Shown: positions 51,167 to 60,072, counted from the stretch's first letter. The stretch: 64,000 bases of DNA from JAOUGY01 sp963792365 (GCA_963792365.1 CAWBVW010000006.1:310001-374000); one strand, 5' to 3'. Numbers and translations are program-made. Notes: a model not told the origin generated them from the sequence alone.

Positions 51167-51715
51167 CTACAGCTCGCATGTGTTGAGGTTGGGTTCTTCG
51201 CCCGGGGTGGTGAGCACACCCCTCAGCTCGCACACCGGGAACGGCGCCGACGAGATCACGAGTACCGGGTCGTATGGGTGGTCGACGCCCTGGTAGCTGT
51301 ACAACCCTCGCCATACGGTGGCGGTGGCCATCGTGTAGTCGCCCTTGGTCTCGTAGAGGTAGCTGGCGGCGTGGGCGTCTTCGGTCCCGTCGCCACCTTC
51401 GTACACCGGCGCCGGAGACAACACGGTGTCGGGGAGGTCGAGCACCAGGTCATGATCGAACTCGCCGGCGTCGTAGGCGGCGAGCATTCCTCGCCAGTCG
51501 CATGCGTTGGCGCAGTCGGGATCCCACCACACCTGATCGACCCAGGCGGTGGCGGTGATCGGATAGGTGAACCCGAAAGCGGCGATCGAAGTCGAGATGC
51601 TCAAGACCGACGAGTTCGGCTGGGTGAAGTCGTACCAGTACCAGGTGTCGAGCCCGGTGTGATAGATGTCGCTCTGCGGCGTCTGTTTGCGGCCAGCCGT
51701 GGCGATAGAAGGCGG
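51167..51715 (-). pseudogene. 5'-truncated gene of a secreted-type protein
   Basis: The frame encodes 'TGLDTWYWYDFTQPNSSV', 'YPITATAWVDQVWWDPDCAN' and ends '...PNLNTCEL'. Cys pairs and aromatic residues suggest an exported protein. The coding sense continues upstream of the first usable start (TTG at 51604) right up to the VapC stop codon at 51716, in the same frame as VapC. No signal peptide remains. The 5' end has probably been lost through insertion of the VapBC pair. I do not recognise the family. Confidence 0.6.
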
Positions 51716-52093
51716 CTACACCGAAATCACCCGAGCGACGATGCGTGCCGCTTCGAGCAGCGATGCGATGTCGGATGGGTCGCTGGTGAGAATGTGGTCG
51801 CCGTCGGCGGCCAAAGCCACCAGCGCGGCGTCGATCGGATCGTTGGTTCCCGCCGCTCCGCACAGGGCACCGGCGCGTCGTCCGAGCCCATCGTTGATCG
51901 CAATCACCTCGACGGCCTTCAGCGCGGCCGCCAGTTGGGCTTGGCGACCACCTGCATCGCGCCACACCTGTGCAACGATCATGGGGTGTGTGCGAAGCCC
52001 GAGGCCTGCGCGGCCTGCGGCGCGAAGCAGTGCGGCAGTCGCTCGGTCGCCACGGTCGATTGCGATGAGGGCACCGGCGTCGAGCAGGATCAC
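51716..52093 (-). CDS. PIN-domain toxin VapC-like
   Basis: This 125-residue PIN protein has Asp5 ('LLDAGALIAIDRGD'), Asp85/Asp88 ('TNDPIDAALVALA') and Asp105 ('ILTSDPSDI'). The fourth usual acidic residue is Gln42 ('IVAQVWRD'), as in some actinobacterial VapC subfamilies. These RNases cut tRNA or rRNA. It overlaps the antitoxin gene by 4 nt. Confidence 0.85.
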   Translation of the reverse strand: MILLDAGALIAIDRGDRATAALLRAAGRAGLGLRTHPMIVAQVWRDAGGRQAQLAAALKAVEVIAINDGLGRRAGALCGAAGTNDPIDAALVALAADGDHILTSDPSDIASLLEAARIVARVISV

Positions 52094-52323
52094 GAGCTCG
52101 GTAGACCGAGCTTCGCCCGGGCTTCCTCGATCTCCTCGGTCGTCAAGGCGCCATGCTCGTCCTCGTATACGTCGAGGAAGGCGCCGAGCGCCTCGCCGCG
52201 CAGCTTGGATGCGGCCGCATCGGCGATCCAGGCCGAGAGGGGTTCTCCGGCCGATGCAGCTGCCGCCCGAACTTGGTCACCCAGCTCCGGATCCATCGAG
52301 ATACTCATCTTGTCCACCTTCAT
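52090..52323 (-). CDS. VapB-like ribbon-helix-helix antitoxin
   Basis: This 77-residue protein has an N-terminal ribbon ('KMSISMDPELGDQVRAAA') and helices ('EPLSAWIADAAASKL'), then an acidic toxin-binding tail ('TTEEIEEARAKLGL'). The ATG at 52323 gives the normal VapB start. A perfect palindrome lies 16 nt upstream, fitting autoregulation by the VapBC complex. Confidence 0.85.
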   Translation of the reverse strand: MKVDKMSISMDPELGDQVRAAAASAGEPLSAWIADAAASKLRGEALGAFLDVYEDEHGALTTEEIEEARAKLGLPSS

Positions 52324-52339
52324 CCAGGGATCATACCGC

Positions 52340-52367
52340 GGTGGTTCGCACCGCGGTGCGAACCACC
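52340..52367. promoter_or_regulatory. Perfect 28-bp palindrome, candidate VapBC operator
   Basis: GGTGGTTCGCACCG followed directly by CGGTGCGAACCACC makes a perfect palindrome without a spacer. Its 3' arm end lies 16 nt from the vapB start codon on the minus strand. Length and position fit binding of two ribbon-helix-helix dimers in autorepression. Confidence 0.72.
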
Positions 52368-52483
52368 ATCTAGTTCCGGGTTGAGACAAATTCCCGTGGC
52401 GGATCCGTATCAACTCTGTCTGGCCGTCACATTTGGATCGGCTGTCCCGTCAAGAGGGTGCAGAGACGAGAAAGGAGCCTGCG

Positions 52484-53629
52484 ATGCGAGTTCTGGTGAC
52501 TGGTGGCAAGGGCGGATTGGGACGCGACGTGGTCTCGGGACTGAGAGAGGCCGGTCACGACGTCTTGGTCGCGACCCGCAATCCGTCTGCGGACGGCGAG
52601 GTGGGGTTCGACCTGTCCGGGGTGGTACCGAATCTCACGGGCGTCGACACCGTGGTGCATCTGGCTACACAGCCGTCCAACGTCGACAAGGAGATCAGCG
52701 GGTCGAAGGCGCTGTTCGACGAGGCACGTCGGGCCGGTGTCGGACATGTCGTGTTCATGTCGATCGTCGGCATCGACGAGCACCCCTTCCCGTACTACCG
52801 GGCGAAGGTGGGGGTGGAGCGAGCGCTGATCGAATCCGGCGTGCCGTGGACGATCTTCCGTTCGACCCAGTTCCACGGCTTCATCCCCCGGATCGTCGAC
52901 ACCGTCGCCAAGGCCGGTCTGGTCGCCCTGCCCTCGGGCGTCGCAGTTCAGCCGATCGACCGTGCCACGGTGACGAGCCGTCTCGTCGATCTGGTCGAAG
53001 CCGCGCCGTCGGGCTGGGTGCCCGACCTCGGTGGTCCCGAGGTGCTGGACCTGCATCAGATGGCACGGGCGTACCTGCGGGCGACGGGACGGCGCACCCC
53101 AGTGGTGCGGATGCCGATTGGCGGCAGGGTGGTCGATGCCTTTCGGAGGGGTCTGCATCACAGCCCCAACCGGGATCTGGACGGCCGGACCTACGCCGAG
53201 TACCTGTCGACACTGTCCAAGCGCCGCGATCCCGCCGGGCGGTTGCTGCGGCTGACCGGTGCGGGGCTGATGTTCACGGTGGTGGTGATGATGATCGCCC
53301 CTGGTGTGTTCCATTCCGAGTTCGCCGGGTTCGGGGTGCTCAACACCCACTTCATACGTGACGCCGCCACCTTCGGCGTGCCGATGGCGGCCGCACTGTG
53401 GATGTCGGCGTCGAGGAGGTCGTGGCGCAAGCCGGTGCTGGCGCTCGGGCTCATCCAGAACGGCCTGCACATCGTCAACCACATGGTCGACGTCGGTGCA
53501 TCGGAACCCGGCTGGCACGGCCCGATGAACCTGGCGCTGCTCGTGGTGTTCGAATATTTCATGTGGCTGGCCTGGCGGATCGAAGGACGCGTACGCTCCG
53601 ATGACGTGCGGGTGAAGGTGGCGGCGTGA
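52484..53629 (+). CDS. NmrA-like NAD(P)-binding protein fused to a membrane domain
   Basis: This 381-residue protein starts with a Rossmann domain (about 1-245) with 'MRVLVTGGKGGLGRDVV', 'TVVHLATQPSN' and 'VPWTIFRSTQFHGFI'. A C-terminal part (about 250-370) has four hydrophobic segments ('GAGLMFTVVVMMIAPGVF', 'FGVPMAAALWM', 'LALGLIQNGLHIVNHM', 'MNLALLVVFEYFMWLAW'). ATG at 52484 follows AAAGGAG. It overlaps the ECF sigma gene by 4 nt. ECF41 sigma genes commonly neighbour such oxidoreductases, which may be their target. Confidence 0.83.
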   Translation: MRVLVTGGKGGLGRDVVSGLREAGHDVLVATRNPSADGEVGFDLSGVVPNLTGVDTVVHLATQPSNVDKEISGSKALFDEARRAGVGHVVFMSIVGIDEHPFPYYRAKVGVERALIESGVPWTIFRSTQFHGFIPRIVDTVAKAGLVALPSGVAVQPIDRATVTSRLVDLVEAAPSGWVPDLGGPEVLDLHQMARAYLRATGRRTPVVRMPIGGRVVDAFRRGLHHSPNRDLDGRTYAEYLSTLSKRRDPAGRLLRLTGAGLMFTVVVMMIAPGVFHSEFAGFGVLNTHFIRDAATFGVPMAAALWMSASRRSWRKPVLALGLIQNGLHIVNHMVDVGASEPGWHGPMNLALLVVFEYFMWLAWRIEGRVRSDDVRVKVAA

Positions 53630-54486
53630 ACGACGGCTGGTTCGAGGCTCAGCGGCCGCGGCTGATGGGCATCGCCTACGGGATGCTCGGCAGCGTTATG
53701 GAGGCCGAAGACGTGGTGCAGGACGCCTGGCTGCGTTGGCAGGCGTCCGACCAAGGCGAGATCCGGGATCCGGCGGCGTTCCTCACCACGGTCGCCACCC
53801 GGCTGGCGATCGACCGGCTGCGGTCGGCGCAGAAGCGGCGCGAGACCTATGTCGGTCCCTGGCTGCCCGAGCCGATCGTGCGGGAGGTGGGCGAAGATCC
53901 CGCCGACGTGGTGGCGGAGGCGGAGCGCCTGTCGATGGCGCTGCTGACGGCAATGGAACGCCTCGACCCGGTCGAGCGAGCCGTGTTCTTGCTGCGGGAG
54001 ACGTTCGACTTCGAATACGCCGAGATCGCCGATGTCGTCGACAAGAGTCCGGCGGCATGCCGCCAGATCGCCAAGCGGGCTCGGGATCGGGTTGGCGACC
54101 CCGCCCGGTCCCATCCGGTCGAGGACCCCGAACACGTGCTGGCGCCGTTCATCGCTGCCATCGCCGCTGGTGACGTCGATGCTCTGGTGCGAACCCTGTC
54201 CGCCGACGTGATCGCATGGTCCGACGGCGGTGGCGTCCGCCGGGCTGCCCGCCAGCCCGTCCCCGGCGCCGTGCGTGTCGCCAAGTTCCTGATCGGCATC
54301 GCCGAATACGGGGCGAAGCGAGGCGGGTCGGCGCGGGTGATCATCGCCAACGGTGGACCGGCGCTGCTCACCCTGTTGGACGATGAGCCGTATGGAGTGA
54401 TGACCTTCGACATCGCCGACGGCCTCGTCACCGCCATCCGCACAGTCGTCAACCCCGAGAAGCTGTCCGACTCGTTGACAGGCTGA
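53626..54486 (+). CDS. ECF41-type RNA polymerase sigma factor with C-terminal SnoaL-like domain
   Basis: This 286-residue protein has sigma region 2 ('MLGSVMEAEDVVQDAWLRW'), region 4 ('PVERAVFLLRETFDFEYAEI') and an NTF2/SnoaL-like tail (about 165-280). The linker 'WLPEP' and the tail motif 'DGGG' (in 'VIAWSDGGGVRRAA') are hallmarks of ECF41. In that group the tail, not an anti-sigma factor, controls activity. The GTG start overlaps the upstream gene by 4 nt. Confidence 0.9.
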   Translation: MNDGWFEAQRPRLMGIAYGMLGSVMEAEDVVQDAWLRWQASDQGEIRDPAAFLTTVATRLAIDRLRSAQKRRETYVGPWLPEPIVREVGEDPADVVAEAERLSMALLTAMERLDPVERAVFLLRETFDFEYAEIADVVDKSPAACRQIAKRARDRVGDPARSHPVEDPEHVLAPFIAAIAAGDVDALVRTLSADVIAWSDGGGVRRAARQPVPGAVRVAKFLIGIAEYGAKRGGSARVIIANGGPALLTLLDDEPYGVMTFDIADGLVTAIRTVVNPEKLSDSLTG

Positions 54487-54635
54487 ACATCGGTGCCGGC
54501 GCCGTGGGGGTGACGCCGATTGCGAGGGTTCCCGCATCATGCGGAGAGAGGCGACCATCTGCCCTGGTCGGACGGGCGTGCCGGCGGGACCATGGGGGAG
54601 CACAATGGATCGCGAGAAGACCTCAGGAGGTCGCC

Positions 54636-55781
54636 ATGCTCACCGAGCGCTCGCTCCGTCAACGACTCGACGTGCTCGCCCACGTGGAGAGTCCCGAAGC
54701 GCCCATCTTGTCCCTGTACCTGGACCTCCGCCCCGGTGTACAGGAGATGCGCACGATCGGTGCGCGAGTGCGGGACTTGCTCCATCCGATCCATGACGGA
54801 GTGGCCGATCTGGACCACGCGGCTGCGGAGAACTTGAAGCAGGCCATGGACGAGGTGCTGTCCGCCTCGACCGGGTTCGGCTCGCTCGTCGGTCACGGCG
54901 TGGCCATCTTCAAGAGTCCGGCCATCGGCCTGGATGAGCTGATCGTCACGTCGGGTCAGGTGTGGGACCGGGCTGTTGCGGGTCCCCACCCGTATGTGCG
55001 CCCGCTGTGGGCGGTTGTGGATACGACTCATCCGATCGCTACGGTGATCGTCGACGCCCGCAACGCCTGGGTGATGGTGACGCAGCTCGACGAGGTCGCC
55101 TCCTACGAGATGATCCGTGGCGAGGAGATCCGCTGGGGCGGCGTCACCGGCTGGTACGCCTTGGAGGAGACGAAGTCGCGGCGAGGTGCCGAAAACGCCC
55201 GTCATCGGTTGTTCAAGGACGTGGCTGAGCGCTTGGCGAAGATAAGACGCGAGCTCGCCATCGAGGCGGTGTTCGTCGGAGGTCGAGCGCGAACCATCGA
55301 TGAGTTCCTGCGGTTCCTCGGGACACGCGAGCGTCGGATGGTGGCCGGAACCTTTGCGATCGACATCCACACCATGAGCGACGCCGACCTGCTGGCGAAG
55401 GCGCTCGAGATGTCCGGCGAATGGAATCGGGAGCGCCACATGGCGCTGGCCGAGCGGATCGTCGAAGATGCCGCCGCCGGCAGCCTGGCCGTGACCGGCC
55501 TGCCCGCCACCCTCGCCGCGGCCAATCGTCACGCCGTCGCCGAGCTCCTGGTGCAGGGCACCGAGACCCGCGAAGGCTACCGGTGCCGGGGCTGTGGCGG
55601 TCTTGCACTGCACGGTCCGGTCTGCGTCGTGTGCGGCGACATCGGCGATCCGCTGCCGGACGTCATCGACGAGCTCGTGGCGGCGGTGAGCGACGATGGG
55701 GGAGAGATCGCCTATGCGATGTGCCCGACGGCCGTGGACGGCGACCTGGTGGGCGCCTCGTTGAGGTTCGACATCACCTGA
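54636..55781 (+). CDS. baeRF-family (eRF1/Vms1-like) protein
   Basis: This 381-residue protein matches the bacterial/archaeal eRF1-like release-factor family. A first domain (about 1-125; 'SPEAPILSLYLDLRPGV') leads to a Vms1-like middle domain (about 126-245; 'EETKSRRGAENARHRLFKDV'), an ribonuclease/L7Ae-like domain, and a zinc-ribbon end with C-x2-C pairs ('YRCRGCGGLAL', 'VCVVCGD'). Such proteins may release stalled nascent chains from ribosomes. ATG at 54636 follows AGGAGG; the open frame upstream to 54504 is likely not translated. Confidence 0.78.
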   Translation: MLTERSLRQRLDVLAHVESPEAPILSLYLDLRPGVQEMRTIGARVRDLLHPIHDGVADLDHAAAENLKQAMDEVLSASTGFGSLVGHGVAIFKSPAIGLDELIVTSGQVWDRAVAGPHPYVRPLWAVVDTTHPIATVIVDARNAWVMVTQLDEVASYEMIRGEEIRWGGVTGWYALEETKSRRGAENARHRLFKDVAERLAKIRRELAIEAVFVGGRARTIDEFLRFLGTRERRMVAGTFAIDIHTMSDADLLAKALEMSGEWNRERHMALAERIVEDAAAGSLAVTGLPATLAAANRHAVAELLVQGTETREGYRCRGCGGLALHGPVCVVCGDIGDPLPDVIDELVAAVSDDGGEIAYAMCPTAVDGDLVGASLRFDIT

Positions 55782-55895
55782 ACCGACGCCCCGCCCCTCC
55801 GCATTGCAGCGGAGTGCGCCGCGTCATGTGTCCTCGAGCAGGTGCCTTCACCGAGCGCACCCCCGGTGCGGGCCAGCTGTCCGAGTGGTGATGGC

Positions 55896-55924
55896 CCGAG
55901 GTGGGCCGTGCGGCGCCACCTCGG
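55896..55924. terminator. Hairpin between the convergent baeRF and CHRD genes
   Basis: CCGAGGTGG (55896-55904) and CCACCTCGG (55916-55924) form a perfect 9-bp stem with an 11-base GC-rich loop. It ends 11 nt from the CHRD stop codon and probably serves both strands. Confidence 0.6.
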
Positions 55925-55935
55925 ACCCACCCTGA

Positions 55936-56364
55936 TCACTTGTCGAGCTGACCCCGGGCCGCACCTGCAGGAGCGACCGCGTTGTGGACGTTCACGTAGT
56001 AGTTCTCCGGGTGCTGACGGATGGCCTTGATCAGGTCGGCGTCGGCCTCGACGCATCCGTGTCCTCCGGTGGTGGCCCACTGGAAGTCCACTACGACCCC
56101 TCCGTTGACGCCGGCGGGCGCCGAGTGGATGTGCGCGGCCACGATGGGAGCACTCTCACCTTGGACGTCGATTTCGAAACACACCTCCTCGAGTCCCTGG
56201 TTGAGCGTGATGTGGGCGTGTCCGGTGGTCCCCGGGTCTCCGGGCTGCCCGACTTCATTCTCCGCAGCCAGGTCGGTCGACAGGGGTCGTCCTCCTGCAA
56301 ATGCCGGTAGCGCCAGCGCCAGTGTGGCCAGCACGGCGATCGTCGTAATGATCCGTGTCCGCAT
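55936..56364 (-). CDS. Secreted CHRD-domain protein
   Basis: This 142-residue protein has a signal peptide ('TTIAVLATLALALPAFAGG') and a CHRD domain: 'HITLNQGLEEVCFEIDVQ', 'AAHIHSAPAGVNGGVVVDF', 'NYYVNVHNAVAPAGAARGQL'. CHRD domains occur in exported proteins of unknown function, named after chordin. ATG at 56364 follows GGGGAGGG. Confidence 0.87.
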   Translation of the reverse strand: MRTRIITTIAVLATLALALPAFAGGRPLSTDLAAENEVGQPGDPGTTGHAHITLNQGLEEVCFEIDVQGESAPIVAAHIHSAPAGVNGGVVVDFQWATTGGHGCVEADADLIKAIRQHPENYYVNVHNAVAPAGAARGQLDK

Positions 56365-56666
56365 GAAACCCTCCCCGGGTCCGTCGGGTACCTTCGATTC
56401 CAGTACGGCGCGGCCGCGTGAAACGGTTCTCATGCGATGTCGAGGCGTCGTTTCTCCACCGGCCGATCGCACCGACGAAGGGCTCTGTCTCCGGTTATCT
56501 GACGGTCGCCCCTATGGCGGAGTGGCTGGCTCTGCCACATTGGTCGATGAGAGGCGCCGCCGGCATGATGGTGTGCGGCGGCCGGCAGGCTGGGGCGAGG
56601 GGGGTGTTCGGTACGGCGGGAGACGGTCCTTGCTCGGTGGGCCAATGGGCAACCGAGGAGGTCGAG
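56365..56666. other. Non-coding region, 302 bases
   Basis: This gap lies between the divergent CHRD gene and the small membrane protein gene. The frame of the latter stays open back to 56418, but the upstream residues look like non-coding sequence (no ribosome-binding site, odd Cys/Met/Arg use). I see no RNA gene or clear repeat. Confidence 0.4.
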
Positions 56667-56993
56667 ATGGTCACCCCCCAAACCACGTCACCGGTGGAGT
56701 CGCCAGCCGAGCAGAGAGCAGGTCCCTCAGTGTGGTCACTGCTCGGTCGGGGGGTGATCGGTCTGCTCGTGGTCGGCTATGCCGTGATGATGTTCGTCTT
56801 CTCCCAGGGGGACAACTGCGAGTTGAACGGGATCGTCATCGAGTGCGTCAGCATCGGAGGCAGCACCAAGGTCACCACCACCTACAACCTGGTGATCGGC
56901 GGGTTTGCGGCGTTCTTCGGAGTGACCGCGGTCATCAGCAGTGTGCTGGGGATAGCGCGGCTTCGTAGGGGCGAAACCGAGCGGCCGGCGTAG
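56667..56993 (+). CDS. Small two-helix membrane protein of unknown function
   Basis: This 108-residue protein has a hydrophobic segment at about 25-45 ('GVIGLLVVGYAVMMFVFSQG') and another at about 72-95 ('NLVIGGFAAFFGVTAVISS'), with a Cys pair ('NCELNGIVIEC') in the loop between. ATG at 56667 follows GAGGAGG. I do not recognise the family. Confidence 0.6.
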   Translation: MVTPQTTSPVESPAEQRAGPSVWSLLGRGVIGLLVVGYAVMMFVFSQGDNCELNGIVIECVSIGGSTKVTTTYNLVIGGFAAFFGVTAVISSVLGIARLRRGETERPA

Positions 56994-57090
56994 GCGAGCG
57001 GAGCCGACAGATATCAGCCAGGGATGGGTGGCATCGTTGTGCAGGACCGACCTCACGGATCTGTCGCGCATCCCGCAGAGGAGGTGTGTC

Positions 57091-57618
57091 ATGGAAGAAG
57101 CGTTGTACTCCGGACTCGTGGTGTTCGCCCTCGTGTTCGTCGTAGGCCTCGTTGCGTTCCTGAGAGGCAAGGTAGGCCGCGGCAGGAAGCTCGATGCCTT
57201 CACGGAGTATCTCTCGAGCCGTGTCCCGGGTGCGGCCGAGCAGTTGCTGCTGGCCAGCCGGGTCAGCAAGTCGGGCGCAATGGACATCGGTCTCGCTGTC
57301 GATGAACCCAGCCGAGAACTGGTGCTGGTGTTCGACGACAGGGGCCAGATCAGCCACGCGTCGTATGCATTCGATCGGCTGGTCGGTGTCGATGCGGAGG
57401 AGGAGGTGATCTCCCGAGGTATCCCGTCACAACGGACCTACAGCTTCCAGCGGACGCTGAAGCTGTCGTTCGATGACGGCAAGACGTATCCGTTCATCCT
57501 CGAGAACATCAGCAACAAGAAGGGCACCACCGGGCGTGACGTGGTCATCGAGGCGTTCCGCCCGTGGGAAGACCGGTTGAACGCAATCGTCGATGAGATG
57601 CAGTCGGCATCACGTTGA
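57091..57618 (+). CDS. Membrane-anchored protein of unknown function
   Basis: This 175-residue protein has one N-terminal membrane anchor ('SGLVVFALVFVVGLVAFLRG') and a cytoplasmic domain rich in strands ('MDIGLAVDEPSRELVLVFDD', 'KTYPFILENISN'). The soluble part resembles small beta-rich anchored domains of unknown role. ATG at 57091 follows GAGGAGG. No operon partner is evident. Confidence 0.65.
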   Translation: MEEALYSGLVVFALVFVVGLVAFLRGKVGRGRKLDAFTEYLSSRVPGAAEQLLLASRVSKSGAMDIGLAVDEPSRELVLVFDDRGQISHASYAFDRLVGVDAEEEVISRGIPSQRTYSFQRTLKLSFDDGKTYPFILENISNKKGTTGRDVVIEAFRPWEDRLNAIVDEMQSASR

Positions 57619-57781
57619 GCACGGTGCCAAGCCGTTCTGACGGCCTGTCGCTCGTGGGCGCGCCCGCGGCGCCCGCGAGCCGGGCCGCCGGGCCGGCTGC
57701 TTCGAGTCGGCGACGTGAGCGCTCACGATGTCGCGGTGAACCACCCGGGACCTTGGCCCCGACCACTGCCAGAATGATCGT

Positions 57782-58465
57782 GTGAGGATCATCGTTGCCG
57801 CTCCGACAGCCATAGGTGCTTCCACGGTCGAGCTGACCTCGACCGTGCGCAGACCGGGCAACCTGGTGACTCTGCAGGCGCTGCTTGCGTCGCGTTTCGG
57901 TCCGGAGCCGCGCCCCACCGACACCACCCAGATGGGCATCGGTGGCGAGCATCTGCGGCATCCGAACCTGGATCGGCGGCGGCGGTTCTGGAGGCGGGCC
58001 GTGGTCGTGCTCTCGGTGTTGGTGGCGGTCACCGCCGGCCTGCTCGCGTTCCTGCTTGCAACCCGAGACGACGGAGCCGATCCGCAGCTGGCCCCTGTCG
58101 CCGCCACTGCGGCCGAGCTGCGCCAGCGAGCCGTCGATGTCAACGCTGCGTGGGATGATCAGGAGGCCGTCGTCTCCGATACCGAAAGGGTGGTCCTCTA
58201 CGACGACACCGAGCTCGAGCTGGAGGCGCTGGTGACGGACACCCGGGATTTGGCGGTTCAGGCCGCCGAGGCGGCGGCGTCGCTGTTTGCCGCCGACCGG
58301 GAGGCCCTCGACGCAGCGACCGGAGACATGGTGCGTGGAGCCGAGGAGATGCTCGCTGGGCTCCGGGTTCCCGGTCGCACCAACAAGCAGCAGCGGCTCG
58401 ATGCCATCGACGTGTATCTGTCTGCGGCCGACGCCGTTCTTGAAGTCACGGGTCCAGCGCCCTGA
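57782..58465 (+). CDS. Single-pass membrane protein with an extracytoplasmic helical domain
   Basis: This 227-residue protein has one hydrophobic segment at about 72-92 ('AVVVLSVLVAVTAGLLAFLLA'). The outside part is helical and Ala/Asp/Glu-rich ('ELEALVTDTRDLAVQAAEAAASL'). The GTG at 57782 is uncertain; the ATG at about 57932 ('MGIGGEHLRH') would also precede the helix. Function is unknown. Confidence 0.55.
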   Translation: MRIIVAAPTAIGASTVELTSTVRRPGNLVTLQALLASRFGPEPRPTDTTQMGIGGEHLRHPNLDRRRRFWRRAVVVLSVLVAVTAGLLAFLLATRDDGADPQLAPVAATAAELRQRAVDVNAAWDDQEAVVSDTERVVLYDDTELELEALVTDTRDLAVQAAEAAASLFAADREALDAATGDMVRGAEEMLAGLRVPGRTNKQQRLDAIDVYLSAADAVLEVTGPAP

Positions 58466-58505
58466 CCGCATCGCTCGTAAGTTCGCGCCCGGGTCTCTGC
58501 CCGGT

Positions 58506-59589
58506 TCACGCCCTCACGTCGATGCCGAACGCTCCGACATGCGTTTTCTCCATGAACGCTTCCTGGGCGGCGGGTAACGCTTCGAGCGGGTAGGTCCCGG
58601 CGACGATCGGCCGGATCTCTCCTCGCTCGATGTAACCCACCAGGTCGGCGAACACCTCGGGTGGCAGCACGGTGGCTCCGTGAAGTGTCAGGTCGTGGAG
58701 ATAAAGCGTGCGGAGGTCGAGCGAGACGATCGGGCCACCGATGGCACCGGCCGTGGTGTAGTGACCGCCTCGTTTGACGGTCTCCAGCAGGGGTGCGAAC
58801 CAGTCTCCGCCCACCACGTCGGCGAACACGTCGACGCCGCCGGTTGCGGCCACCACCGCGCCATCGAGGTCGTCACGGGCGCGGTCCAGCACCACGTCGG
58901 CCCCGATCCGCCCCACGGCCTCGAGCTTGGCGGCGCTGGTGATTGCGACGACCTGCGCGCCACGGCGTCTGGCGAGCTGGACGAGGGCGCCGCCGACGCC
59001 CCCGGATGCTCCGGTCACCAGCACCCACTGGTCGTCGGTGACGCCCGCCCGGTGAAGCATGTGTTCGGCTGTGGCGTACGAGCAGGGGAAGCTGGCCAAC
59101 TCGACATCGGAGAGGTCGCTGTGGACCTCATGGGCATTGGTCGCCGGCACCACCACGTACTCGGCATACCCCCCGTCGACCTCAGACCCGAGATACCGGG
59201 CCTTGTCCAGCGACCCGCTCGGGTCGCGGAGCCAGGCGTCGATCAGCACCCGTTGGCCCACGCGTTCCGAGGCTGACCCCTGCTCCCACCTCGACGATCC
59301 GGCCCACCGGGTCGGCACCCTGAATGCGGGGGAACGTGAGTCCTCCACCCCAGGAACCATCGGCGTCGGTGTTGGCGGTGCCCTCGCCGGTGGCTCCAGT
59401 GACCGCCTTCGAATACCACCCGATTCGGGTGTTGATGTCGGTGTTGTTCATGCCGCAGGCGCTCACCTCGACGAGCACGTCTCCCGGCCCCGGTCGCGGC
59501 ACCGGTACGTCGTCTCGGTACTGGAGCTTGTCGAGGAGGCCATGACCGGTGAGCACCACGGCACGCATGGTGGAAGGAATGCTCACCAT
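58506..59589 (-). pseudogene. Quinone-oxidoreductase-type alcohol dehydrogenase gene with a frameshift
   Basis: The 5' part (59589 to about 59281) reads 'MRAVVLTGHGLLDKLQYRDD' and 'FPRIQGADPVGRIVEVGAG'. The 3' part (about 59277 to 58506) continues one frame on with 'SERVGQRVLIDAWLRDPSG', the NADP-binding 'GASGGVGGALVQLARRRGA' and 'IRPIVAGTYPLEALPAAQEAF'. Deleting one base from the four-C run at 59277-59280 joins them into an MDR-family enzyme of about 360 residues. It is either a real frameshift or an assembly error. Start may also be 59568. Confidence 0.78.
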
Positions 59590-59624
59590 TCGACCAGCGT
59601 CACTTCGGGTGGATGCACGCATCT

Positions 59625-59644
59625 GACCCTAGGTACCCAGGGTC
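59625..59644. promoter_or_regulatory. 20-bp inverted repeat upstream of the dehydrogenase gene
   Basis: GACCCT at 59625-59630 and AGGGTC at 59639-59644 flank AGGTACCC, giving a near-perfect palindrome. It lies 36 nt upstream of the dehydrogenase start on the minus strand and is a candidate operator. Confidence 0.4.
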
Positions 59645-60072
59645 GATGTGTGCTTGGAGCCACCGATTGATCGGACCCGGCCGCTTGGCGTCCATCAACG
59701 ACGCTGAGCCCGTCGTCTCGGCAGCGATGGCATGTCGTGCCCTTCGGCTCGAAGGCTCGATCGTTTGGAAGAGGCGCACCAATGTCTCACGAGCAGAGAT
59801 CCGAGCCCACGGTGCCGAGTTCGAGGACGCCTGGCATCTGATCGCGGGATGAGTTCGAGGACGAAGGGCCCTTTGCGACTCGCGTCCGCGGGTCGAATAG
59901 ACGTGCCCTCGGAAGGGGTCGAACTCCTGACTGCCGATTTGTGACGAGTGAGCGATGACTCCGGGTCGACCGACCCGGGTGGCCGCCCCGGTCGTGACGC
60001 TGCGATGGCGCGGCATCGCATATCGCCTCCTGCGAGGCGTACGCTTCGCGCGATCCAACTCAGGAGTGGTGC
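59645..60072. other. Region without a convincing gene, about 430 bases
   Basis: Open frames exist on both strands here, including 178 codons on the minus strand (59600-60136), but their composition (very high Arg and Ser) and lack of ribosome-binding sites argue against coding. I see no RNA gene. The end holds the promoter of the subtilisin-like gene. Confidence 0.4.

Noticed and set aside
57782..57970. Possible tRNA near the start of the membrane protein gene
   Set aside because: A frame here gives a peptide like those produced by tRNA genes, but no TTCRA loop with matching T-stem or acceptor stem could be drawn.
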